DNA of 8,639 nucleotides from Deltaproteobacteria bacterium (GTDB lineage Bacteria > Desulfobacterota > Desulfobacteria > Desulfobacterales > SURF-15): the NCBI GenBank assembly GCA_024644775.1, contig JAHEHB010000224.1, forward strand, positions 1-8,639, given 5' to 3'. The translations under genes were made by a program, and so were the position numbers. Positions 1 to 6,067 of the stretch are shown here, piece after piece. Positions within the stretch are counted from its first letter, which is position 1; every line of letters starts with the position of its first letter. The notes beneath the pieces were generated by a model, which was not told the origin of the DNA, ran no database searches, and saw only the letters and a list, made by a program, of their open reading frames with translations.

Positions 1-2
1 TC

Positions 3-494
3 GAGGGGAAGATAATTTATGCGAATTCTATTGCGGTTTCATTGAGCGGCATTTCAGAAGAGAGATTGTTAGCTTCAACGTTTTCTGAGCTTTTTGGTGA
101 TTGCCATGCAAAGAGGATTAAAAGGTTAATGAATTTGATCGATAAAGGGCCACAGAAAATTCCGGATGGGTCGCCAGTAAAACTGAATAATAAACAAATT
201 ACACTAAATGTTTTGCCAGTCAAAGAAAAGGCGCACCAATCCATCATCGTCATTATGAAAGATGTTAGCCATCGAAAACAGATGGAAGCCCAACTTCAGC
301 AAGCGCAGAAGATGGAGGCGATCGGAACATTGGCCGGAGGTGTTGCCCATGATTTTAACAATCTGATGATGGGGATGTTGGGTAATATTTCTTTGATGTT
401 GTATAGACTGGAGACGTCCCACCCACATTATGAGAAAAGGAAAGTACGATGTAAGTTCGGTAAATGTAAATCAAATGGTCAAAAACACCGCTGA
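3..494 (+). pseudogene. Hybrid sensor histidine kinase, N-terminal fragment (PAS + H-box), 5' partial and frameshifted
   Basis: The reading frame is open from the left edge (codons from position 3), so the true start lies outside the window. It begins inside a PAS sensory domain: EGKIIYANS followed by SGISEERLL is the usual PAS core pattern. It continues through the linker [18 protein letters not shown] into helix 1 of the HisKA dimerisation domain. The H-box reads [13 protein letters not shown], with the phospho-acceptor His encoded at 348-350. Shortly after SHPHYEK the frame is lost; about ten out-of-phase residues follow before the stop at 492-494. In related kinases the H-box is followed by roughly 25 more residues of HisKA helix 2 before a GKY(E/D)V segment. 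Here GKYDV follows at once in another frame, so helix 2 is missing. I infer an internal deletion rather than a single-base sequencing error. A functional kinase is unlikely from this copy. Confidence 0.75.
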
Positions 495-1344
495 AACCTT
501 TGGGAGAACCAAAAAGGAAATTACCATCCACCAGGAGCTTCAAGAGGATTTGTTCGTCGTAGAGGCGGACCAGGGGCAAATTGAGCAGGTCCTGCTCAAT
601 CTTTATGTCAATGCTGCGGATGCGATGCCAAGCGGAGGAAATCTTTTTCTAAAAACAATGAATTTGACGGATAAAGAAATGAAACACAAGCCGTATCATA
701 CACCCACCGGCAACTATGTCATCATTAAAATTACTGATACCGGATGTGGAATGGATGATCATACCCTAGAACGCATTTTCGATCCCTTTTTCACCACCAA
801 AGAGATGGGCAGAGGTACGGGGCTTGGATTGGCTTCAGCATACGGCATCATAAAGGCCCATGGCGGATACATCGATGTAACATCTAAAAAAGATGAAGGC
901 ACTTCCTTTTGCATGTATTTACCAGGTAAGGAAAAGAATATTCGGAAAACAATGGAAACTAATTTGAAAACAGAAGAGAAAACCGGCACGGTTCTAATCG
1001 TAGACGATGAAGAACTGGTTCTTGATGTTGGTGTCCAGATGCTTGAAAGGCTAGGTTACTCCACAATTTCAGCCAAAGACGGCTATGAAGCCATAGAGAA
1101 CTACGAGGATAACAGAGATAAAATCGATATAGTTATTCTGGATATGGTGATGCCCGGCATTAGCGGCGAGGGCACTTATGACAAAATAAAAGAAATCAAC
1201 CCTGATGTAAAGGTGCTTCTTTCCAGTGGATACAGTGTGGATGGCCGGGCACAAGAAATACTGGAACGGGGTTGTAATGGTTTTTTACAAAAGCCGTTTA
1301 CGATGACGGATCTTGCTCAACATCTCAGCGGAATTATGAGTTGA
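430..1344 (+). pseudogene. Hybrid sensor histidine kinase, C-terminal fragment (HATPase_c + receiver)
   Basis: This is the downstream part of the same broken kinase, in a frame shifted relative to the first part and overlapping it by about 65 nt. Numbering from the ATG at 430, residues 26-165 form a HATPase_c domain. It has N-box LLNLYVNAADAM (Asn61), G1 box DTGCGMD (103-109), F-box IFDPFFTTKE and G2 box GRGTGLGL (127-134). Residues 186-304 form a response-regulator receiver domain with acidic pair D192/D193, phospho-acceptor D238 in ILDMVMPG, Ser265 and Lys288 in LQKPF. All key residues are intact, so decay is recent or this part still serves a purpose. No Shine-Dalgarno sequence precedes the ATG at 430, and a product starting there would lack the phospho-acceptor His. 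Independent expression is possible but doubtful. No separate response-regulator gene lies nearby in the window. Confidence 0.75.
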
Positions 1345-1352
1345 TGAAGCCT

Positions 1353-1378
1353 CCCGCCACTTAAGGGCGGGTATTTTC
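1353..1378 (+). terminator. Rho-independent terminator after the kinase
   Basis: A GC-rich hairpin starts 8 nt past the kinase stop. CCCGCC at 1353-1358 pairs with GGCGGG at 1366-1371 around a 7-nt loop, and is followed by the T-rich tract TATTTT. Position, stem composition and tail fit an intrinsic terminator for the plus-strand kinase transcript. Confidence 0.75.
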
Positions 1379-1654
1379 TCCCATTCTCAGCGTGGGACAA
1401 TATTCACCTCTCAATCTTTGTTTCTTCCCGTCACAATAAATCGGTCTTAAGAGACCATCTCCATAGGGCGCTGATCTTTTGATTATCTTTAGTTGAGATC
1501 GGATTCTTGGCTGCTGTCTAACGAATCAACGTAATCGTGTTAATGAAGAGGTTGACAAAATCGTTTTGATTTGCAGTTATAGACAATCTAAGGGGTTATA
1601 CCGGGTATTCAGTATCTTAATCAATAGTACGATTGGTGTCCATCGGTTGTAACC

Positions 1655-1783
1655 CTTGAACCCCTGGCCCAGACCTGGCATGTCAAGATACGCTGATGGA
1701 AAGCAAAGTTCATAGACAGTGAAAACAATTTCACATCTACATGCCTTTGCGCCAGGGCGTGCTTGAACCCTGAACCTGGAACC
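1655..1783. repeat. Short CTTGAACCC / TGAACC direct-repeat motifs
   Basis: CTTGAACCC occurs at 1655-1663 and again at 1762-1770. The second copy runs on into TGAACCT (1771-1777) and GGAACC (1778-1783), giving a small tandem of about 7-nt units just upstream of the amidase. The look is that of low-complexity 'TGAACCC' intergenic repeats I associate with deltaproteobacterial genomes, but that comparison is from memory. No function can be assigned. Confidence 0.35.
1719..1734. promoter_or_regulatory. Operator-like palindrome GTGAAA-ACAA-TTTCAC
   Basis: Two perfect 6-bp arms are separated by 4 bp, about 80 nt upstream of the amidase start. The size and spacing suit binding by a dimeric helix-turn-helix repressor. 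No regulator gene is adjacent, so this is only a candidate site; a short palindrome like this could arise by chance. Confidence 0.25.
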
Positions 1784-1811
1784 GATCAGTTTAAGTGAAA
1801 GGTCCAATAGT

Positions 1812-3104
1812 ATGAAATTCATTGAGGTTGTTTCAGAACTTAGAAACGGAGAGCTTGATTTATTCGGGTATATGAATGGATTTTGTGATCGTATTGAATC
1901 GCAGGAACCAGAGATTCAAGCACTGATACCCGGTACTTATGATCGGACGCGGGTATCGGCAGATGCGGAAGCATTACTAAAGACGTATTCGGATCCTTCC
2001 TCGCGACCGCTTTTGTTCGGTCTTCCATTGGGGGTTAAGGATATATTTCGTGTCGAGGGTTTTCCTACTTGCTGTGGATCAGCGTTGCCGAGTGCGCTTT
2101 TTGACGGGCCCGAAGCCGAGAGTGTTTCAAGGTTAAAGCAAGCCGGTGCGATTGTGCTGGCAAAGACAGTGACCACGGAATTTGCTTACAATGAGCCGGG
2201 ACCTACCCGTAATCCTCATAATTTAGAACACACACCGGGTGGCTCGAGCAGTGGTTCGGCTGCCGGTGTTGCCTGTGGCTTTTTTCCTTTCGCGCTTGGG
2301 TCACAAACGGTGGGATCCGTTATTCGACCGGGTGCGTTTTGCGGGGTTGTGGGATTTAAACCCAGTTTCAGCAGAATTTCGACCGACGGCGTTATTCCGT
2401 ATTCGATGTCTGCTGATCATGTTGGGTTTTTCTGTGACGATCCGACCGGTATTGGGATTGTAATGTCTGTTCTTACCGATAACTGGCGGTCATCGATGGA
2501 AAAAATGCTCGGGGAAGATATTGTAATCGGGGTTCCTGATGGCCCATATCTGGATCGGGCAACCGAAAATGGAAGGAAATTTTTTGAAACGCAATTGGAC
2601 CGGCTGGAACATGCAGGAAGCAGGGTTAAACGTATCCAGACATTTTCCGATTTCGACACAATTGAAAAAAACCACCGGCAATTGATTGCAGCAGAAATGT
2701 CAAGATATCATGCCCCCTGGTATGAAGAAAACCGGCATCTCTATCGGCCGCGAACACTCGAACAAATCGAAAACGGGTTGAACGTGAGCGATGCGGAAAT
2801 CGAATCCTTAAAATCGGAGCAGGGACGGTTACGTGAACGTATCGAGCAGGAAATGCGCTCGGAAGAAATCCAGTATTGGGTTTGTCCGTCTGCAACCGAC
2901 CATGCCCCTCGAGGACTGCAGAATACCGGCGATGCTGTTATGAACCTTCCCTGGACGGCAGCCGGTTTGCCTGTTGTAACCCTTCCCGCGGGCAAGGACA
3001 GCGCTGATCTGCCACAGGGGGTTCAGTTTGTGGGACATTTCATGGAAGATGAATTATTGGTATCCATTGCAGAAAAACTCTTTGATATTTTCCACACCGA
3101 ATAG
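1812..3104 (+). CDS. Amidase signature (AS) family amidohydrolase
   Basis: This is a 430-residue enzyme of the amidase-signature family, serine hydrolases that cleave amide bonds with a Lys-Ser-Ser triad. Lys76 sits in PLGVKD. The serine-rich loop TPGGSSSGSAAG supplies the bridging Ser145, and the nucleophile is Ser169 in SQTVGSVIRPGAFCG. The 24-residue spacing between the two serines matches the family. The core is followed by GVVGFKPS, another hallmark, and the C-terminal part has the usual NLPWTAAGLPVVTLPAG segment. No signal peptide or membrane segment is visible, so it is probably cytoplasmic. The length is near the short end for the family, and there are no gatC/gatB neighbours, so it is unlikely to be the GatA subunit of tRNA amidotransferase. 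The ATG at 1812 has a modest GAAAGG (1797-1802) upstream at 9 nt. The substrate is unknown; aryl or aliphatic amides, or a urea-derivative such as allophanate, are all possible. Confidence 0.9.
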   Translation: MKFIEVVSELRNGELDLFGYMNGFCDRIESQEPEIQALIPGTYDRTRVSADAEALLKTYSDPSSRPLLFGLPLGVKDIFRVEGFPTCCGSALPSALFDGPEAESVSRLKQAGAIVLAKTVTTEFAYNEPGPTRNPHNLEHTPGGSSSGSAAGVACGFFPFALGSQTVGSVIRPGAFCGVVGFKPSFSRISTDGVIPYSMSADHVGFFCDDPTGIGIVMSVLTDNWRSSMEKMLGEDIVIGVPDGPYLDRATENGRKFFETQLDRLEHAGSRVKRIQTFSDFDTIEKNHRQLIAAEMSRYHAPWYEENRHLYRPRTLEQIENGLNVSDAEIESLKSEQGRLRERIEQEMRSEEIQYWVCPSATDHAPRGLQNTGDAVMNLPWTAAGLPVVTLPAGKDSADLPQGVQFVGHFMEDELLVSIAEKLFDIFHTE

Positions 3105-3129
3105 ATGTTTATTTAAATAGGATGGTTTC

Positions 3130-3243
3130 TCAAAAAGTCGAAAAACACGTTTTTATGTCATTCCGGCGAAATCCGAAAGCCAGTAAATTCAACGACATAT
3201 GGGTGCCGAATCAAGTCCGGTATGACGGTTATAGGATTTTTTA
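3130..3243. repeat. REP/MITE-like inverted-repeat element
   Basis: GTCATTCCGG at 3157-3166 is mirrored by CCGGTATGAC at 3217-3226, matching at 9 of 10 positions across a roughly 50-nt centre. Further out, TCAAAAAGTC (3130-3139) is loosely mirrored by GATTTTTTACGA (from about 3235). The 'GTCATTCCGGCGAAA' start resembles the abundant 'GTCATTCCCGCGAAAGC' palindromic intergenic repeats of many proteobacteria, here degenerate. It carries no transposase and may be a decayed non-autonomous element. Outer boundaries are approximate. Confidence 0.5.
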
Positions 3244-3327
3244 CGAATTTATCAAATATAACCGGATTAGTAACGATTGTTTATCCACAAAAGGGCCATT
3301 TTGGCCGGACACTCACTAAACCAATTT

Positions 3328-3332
3328 GGAGA
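3328..3332 (+). promoter_or_regulatory. Ribosome binding site fixing the dehydrogenase start at 3341
   Basis: GGAGA lies 8 nt before the ATG at 3341. An in-frame TTG at 3326 would overlap this site and has no Shine-Dalgarno of its own, and the family typically begins MKALVL. The ATG is therefore the start. Confidence 0.8.
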
Positions 3333-3340
3333 CATCGAAT

Positions 3341-4372
3341 ATGAAAGCATTGGTATTAAAAGCGTACAACAACTTAAGCTATGAAGACGCCCCTGAACCT
3401 GAGTACGGCCCGGACGACGTGCTGATACGTATTTATGCCTGTGGCATCTGTGGGAGCGATATACACGGTATGGACGGCAGCACCGGTCGACGCATTCCTC
3501 CCATTATCATGGGGCATGAAGCATCCGGTGTGATTGAGGCAGTGGGCGCAAATGTCAGGAATTGGGTGAAAGGGGATCGGGTAACATTCGATTCAACCAT
3601 CTATCCGTTGGACGATTGGTATACGCGCAAAGGACTGTATAATTTGAGTGATGATCGAATGGTACTCGGCGTATCCTGCGGAGATTACAGGCGTCATGGC
3701 GCTTTTGCAGAGTATGTGGCGGTCCCTCAACACATTCTCTATCGGGTCCCGGAAGCGGTATCGTTTGAACATGCAGCCATGGTGGAACCGGTGGCAGTGG
3801 CGCTTCACGCCATCAAGCTAACACCGATCTATCTTAACGATGCGGCGGTTGTGGTGGGTACCGGCATGATCGGGCTATTCATCATTCAGCAGTTGAAAGT
3901 TGCCGGTTGCGGAAAGGTGATTGCTGTGGATATTGAGCAGGATAAACTCGACTTGGCTTTAAAATTGGGAGCGGATATCGGACTGAATTCAAATGAATGT
4001 GATGTGCCTGAGGCGGTAAGTAACTTGACGGAAAACCGTGGTGCTGATATCGCTTTTGAGGTCGTAGGGATTGAGGCTGCCGTAAATTGCGCTGTTAATA
4101 GTGTCCGCAAGGGCGCCACCGTTACGCTGGTTGGAAATGCCATCCCAGACGTTGTATTTCCTTTCCAAAAGGTTGTAACCCGACAATTGCGATTGCAGGG
4201 AAGCTGTGCCATTTGCGGTGAATATGAAACGGTGTTGGATATGATTGAAAAAGGGAAAGTGAATACCGATGCAATCCTAAGCGCGACAGCCCCATTGTCC
4301 GAAGGCGCATCCTGGTTTCATCGTCTCCATAACAAAGAAAAGGGGCTCATGAAAGTTGTTCTGATACCATGA
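3341..4372 (+). CDS. Zinc-dependent medium-chain alcohol/polyol dehydrogenase lacking the structural-zinc cysteines
   Basis: A 343-residue medium-chain dehydrogenase/reductase of the sorbitol / threonine / galactitol-phosphate dehydrogenase type, which oxidises a secondary alcohol with NAD(P). Catalytic zinc ligands are present: Cys37 in GICGSDIHG, His59-Glu60 in MGHEASG, and Glu149 in MVEPVAVALHA. The Rossmann fold follows, with GTGMIG (173-178) and Asp197 ending the second strand in VIAVD; this Asp suggests NAD rather than NADP. The oddity is the structural-zinc lobe. The usual four cysteines (C-x2-C-x2-C-x7-C) fall at positions 89, 92, 95 and 103, where this protein has Pro, Asp, Thr and Ser, with spacing unchanged. 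The flanking GDRVTFDSTIY and NLSDDRMVLGVSC align without gaps, so this is substitution rather than deletion. The enzyme may still work, since some family members lack this zinc. It is probably cytoplasmic; the substrate is unknown. Confidence 0.9.
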   Translation: MKALVLKAYNNLSYEDAPEPEYGPDDVLIRIYACGICGSDIHGMDGSTGRRIPPIIMGHEASGVIEAVGANVRNWVKGDRVTFDSTIYPLDDWYTRKGLYNLSDDRMVLGVSCGDYRRHGAFAEYVAVPQHILYRVPEAVSFEHAAMVEPVAVALHAIKLTPIYLNDAAVVVGTGMIGLFIIQQLKVAGCGKVIAVDIEQDKLDLALKLGADIGLNSNECDVPEAVSNLTENRGADIAFEVVGIEAAVNCAVNSVRKGATVTLVGNAIPDVVFPFQKVVTRQLRLQGSCAICGEYETVLDMIEKGKVNTDAILSATAPLSEGASWFHRLHNKEKGLMKVVLIP

Positions 4373-4384
4373 ACGGTTACTGAT

Positions 4385-4428
4385 AAAGATTGGAGGAATT
4401 CGTAAAAAGCCGAATTCATCCAATCTTT
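4385..4428. terminator. Long 18-bp hairpin between convergent genes
   Basis: AAAGATTGGAGGAATTCG (4385-4402) and CGAATTCATCCAATCTTT (4411-4428) form an 18-bp stem with a single mismatch around an 8-nt loop. It begins 13 nt after the dehydrogenase stop and lies between genes that converge on it. The arms start with AAA and end with TTT, so each strand has a short U-rich end. This suits a terminator for the + transcript and perhaps the - transcript, although the T-tract is short. Confidence 0.6.
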
Positions 4429-4434
4429 GATTAT

Positions 4435-4474
4435 TGCAGTTCAAGATTTTTTGAATTGACTGCAGGTGATTTTT
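4435..4474. terminator. Second, weaker hairpin with downstream T-run
   Basis: TGCAGT (4435-4440) pairs with ACTGCA (4459-4464), extended by CAA/TTG across one bulged T, around an A/T-rich loop. It is followed by GGTGATTTTTGG, so a T-run lies 4 nt after the stem on the + strand. It may be a backup terminator for the dehydrogenase transcript. From 4475 to 4540 I see no further structure. Confidence 0.35.
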
Positions 4475-4540
4475 GGCCCTACGGTATTTCGAAAAATACA
4501 CGTCATAAAATACGAGGTTAAAATGCAAACAAAACTCACG

Positions 4541-5467
4541 CTATTTGAACCGCTTCGAATATTTGATGAATCTGTCTTTTGCGCTCGCGAGCGTGTCTGC
4601 ATCCGGATAGCTTTTCATCTGTTTCCGGCATTTGTCGATCCTCATAGATAACGGGGGATGGGTTGAAAACCACGACCCGGCTTTCTTTGCGGTTGATTGT
4701 TTTGTTTCCAGCATTTGCAGAACGTCAACAAATCCTTTTGGGTTGTAGCCGGTGCGATAGGCGGTTTGCAGAGCGGACATATCGGCTTCAAATTCCATAT
4801 TTTGATCCAACCCCTGATCAAAAAGTTTCGTTTGTAGATCATCAATCATAGTGCGAAATTCTTTACCCTCTTCACCCCCCATGGTCACATCCGATATTTT
4901 ACCGACCCCTTCGAAAAACTTTGCCCTTCGAATGGATTGCAGGGCGTGTTTGTGACCGACATGGGCCACTTCATGTGCAAGCACACCGGCCAATTCGGCT
5001 TCATTTTTCATGCCTTTTATTAAGGTTGAACTGACAAATATTATTCCGCCCGGACATGAAAATGCATTATAAATTGGGCTATCCACCGATACGAAATAAT
5101 AGGGGATATTGGGGCGAAGGGAATTGCGGGCGACGGACGTTCCAACCAGGTTAACATATTTCTGAACGGAGGCATCGGCCACCGGCAGACCGTACCGGCG
5201 GAACGCTTCCAAAGCAAGGCTTTCGCCGATGGAAAATTCACTCTTATAATCCAGACCGGTGGCGCTGACTCTTAAATTATCAGCCGCCTCAAATATCTTT
5301 TTGGCTTTCTGTAAGTCCTTGGATTCGCCTTTTGGATCGATGATGTCAAAGATATTGATCGCATAGAGCGGGTTTGTCGAAATCAGAACACCGGTGATAC
5401 CGATAAACTTCAACCATTGCCTTCTATTAGTTCTATAAGTTACTTTTTTAATGGGTATATTCATCAT
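4541..5467 (-). CDS. Exported M48-family zinc metallopeptidase with Tat-like signal
   Basis: A 308-residue M48 peptidase, related to periplasmic BepA/LoiP-type proteases that handle outer-membrane and envelope proteins. The zinc site is intact: HEVAH (165-169) gives two His ligands and the catalytic Glu, and Glu225 in EFEAD is the third ligand. The family markers NAFSCPGGIIFV (134-145) and STHPP (from about 268) are also present. The N-terminus carries a signal: NRRQWLK (14-20) fits the twin-arginine pattern, followed by the hydrophobic run FIGITGVLIS and a likely cleavage after PLYA (36). There is no lipobox Cys, so it is probably soluble in the periplasm. The ATG at 5467 is preceded by AAAAGGGA at 8 nt; a second ATG follows immediately. 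It begins 22 nt after the SH3b gene, so the two are almost certainly co-transcribed. The substrate is unknown. Confidence 0.9.
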   Translation of the reverse strand: MMNIPIKKVTYRTNRRQWLKFIGITGVLISTNPLYAINIFDIIDPKGESKDLQKAKKIFEAADNLRVSATGLDYKSEFSIGESLALEAFRRYGLPVADASVQKYVNLVGTSVARNSLRPNIPYYFVSVDSPIYNAFSCPGGIIFVSSTLIKGMKNEAELAGVLAHEVAHVGHKHALQSIRRAKFFEGVGKISDVTMGGEEGKEFRTMIDDLQTKLFDQGLDQNMEFEADMSALQTAYRTGYNPKGFVDVLQMLETKQSTAKKAGSWFSTHPPLSMRIDKCRKQMKSYPDADTLASAKDRFIKYSKRFK

Positions 5468-5489
5468 TTGTATTGTCCCTTTTCATTGT

Positions 5490-6017
5490 TTACTCGGCAT
5501 ATTCACCGATTCGGCCTTCTTGGAGAAACTGTTCGATTTCTTTGTCGATGATTTGAAGAGAGAGCGTTTTGTCGAGTGCATTTTGGTATTTTTCAGGGGT
5601 CTCAGTCGCCTTTGCGTATGCTTTGGCCTCGGGCGAGAGTCCTCGAATACTTCTTGACGTATCGGAAGCATCGGCACGAATAGAACTTCCGGTAAGGCCC
5701 CCCAAAAGGCCGCCTGTAGAGTCCCCTTTGCTTTGTGTTTGAGTCGTTTCAGGGGGCGTTTTGGATATCTTTCCCCGATAAATCCAACCGGCTTTGCCGG
5801 AAGGCGTTTTCACCTGGTACCATCTTTTTTCAGTCGAAATGACCGAAAGTTTGGTTCCAATCTTCAGAGTAGCTACCGTTGAAGACGATGCGCTCATTTC
5901 CGTTTTTAATTTTGCGTTTGTTGAAGAAACCCAAATCGTTTGTTGAGCCCCAACATCTACCGAAACGAGCAGAAAAAAACCTGTGATAGTAGCCATTAAA
6001 TAAATGATACGGTTCAT
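5490..6017 (-). CDS. Exported bacterial SH3 (SH3b) domain protein
   Basis: A 175-residue protein with a Sec-type signal peptide (hydrophobic residues about 4-20, likely cleavage after VGA at 24). An SH3b domain follows at about 27-85, showing the typical RWYQVKTPSGKAGWI pattern with the WY and GW pairs. SH3b domains commonly bind cell-wall peptides or other proteins in the envelope. A Gly/Ser/Thr-rich linker (about 88-120, including GGLLGGLTG) leads to a charged, probably helical tail (127-175) starting LSPEAKAYAKATETPEKY, with no family I can name. There is no catalytic motif, so it is likely an adaptor or anchoring protein. The start at 6017 has a good GAGGT (revcomp of 6024-6028) 6 nt upstream. 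It lies 50 nt after the TPR-CHAT gene and 22 nt before the M48 gene, so an operon with both is likely. Confidence 0.8.
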   Translation of the reverse strand: MNRIIYLMATITGFFLLVSVDVGAQQTIWVSSTNAKLKTEMSASSSTVATLKIGTKLSVISTEKRWYQVKTPSGKAGWIYRGKISKTPPETTQTQSKGDSTGGLLGGLTGSSIRADASDTSRSIRGLSPEAKAYAKATETPEKYQNALDKTLSLQIIDKEIEQFLQEGRIGEYAE

Positions 6018-6067
6018 TGGATGACCTCGCTTACAATTGAGTATTTTCCCTCAGTCAGAGTTTTAAA
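6018..6067 (-). promoter_or_regulatory. Short gap between CHAT and SH3b genes
   Basis: Fifty nucleotides containing only the SH3b ribosome binding site (GAGGT) that I can recognise. No terminator hairpin is visible, which supports read-through from the CHAT gene. Confidence 0.4.

Larger units (their letters stand above)
1379..1811. other. Intergenic region between kinase and amidase; no gene seen
   Basis: I see no convincing coding frame here; the longest open stretch, on the minus strand, has no ribosome binding site and overlaps the repeat-like motifs. The region holds a small palindrome GGTCT-TAAG-AGACC (1443-1456), a second one at 1719-1734, and two copies of CTTGAACCC (1655-1663 and 1762-1770). 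There is a perfect -35-like TTGACA at 1552-1557, but the only partial -10 match (TATAGA, 1578-1583) sits 20 nt away, so a promoter there is weak. The amidase promoter presumably lies somewhere in this stretch. Confidence 0.5.
3105..3340. other. Intergenic spacer between amidase and dehydrogenase
   Basis: About 236 nt without a believable gene. A 65-codon open frame at 3122-3319 runs straight across the inverted-repeat element described separately and has no family resemblance or ribosome binding site, so I do not call it. The remainder is AT-rich, with a -10-like TATAAC at 3257-3262 lacking a clear -35, a DnaA-box-like TTATCCACA at 3281-3289, and a small hairpin GGCCA-TTT-TGGCC at 3294-3306. 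The dehydrogenase promoter could lie here. Confidence 0.5.

Noticed and set aside
1552..1583. Sigma-70 promoter based on a perfect TTGACA
   Set aside because: The best -10-like hexamer (TATAGA) is 20 nt away, and closer options match poorly. Noted within the intergenic entry only.
1726..1735. Resemblance of CAATTTCACA to a lac operator or vector sequence
   Set aside because: The match is only about a dozen bases and the flanks are unrelated, so vector contamination is not supported.
1577..1822. 81-codon minus-strand open frame upstream of the amidase
   Set aside because: It overlaps the TGAACC-type motifs and the amidase start on the opposite strand. Peptides such as GSRFRVQARPG are what such repeats encode by chance.
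3281..3289. DnaA-box consensus TTATCCACA
   Set aside because: Only a single copy is seen, with no cluster, AT-rich unwinding region or replication gene nearby. One chance match in a window this size is not surprising.
3122..3319. 65-codon plus-strand open frame between amidase and dehydrogenase
   Set aside because: It runs across the inverted-repeat element, has no ribosome binding site, and its peptide shows no domain-like character.
3341..4372. Assigning the dehydrogenase specifically as threonine or sorbitol dehydrogenase
   Set aside because: The motifs fix the superfamily only; the substrate pocket cannot be read reliably, and the neighbours do not indicate a pathway.
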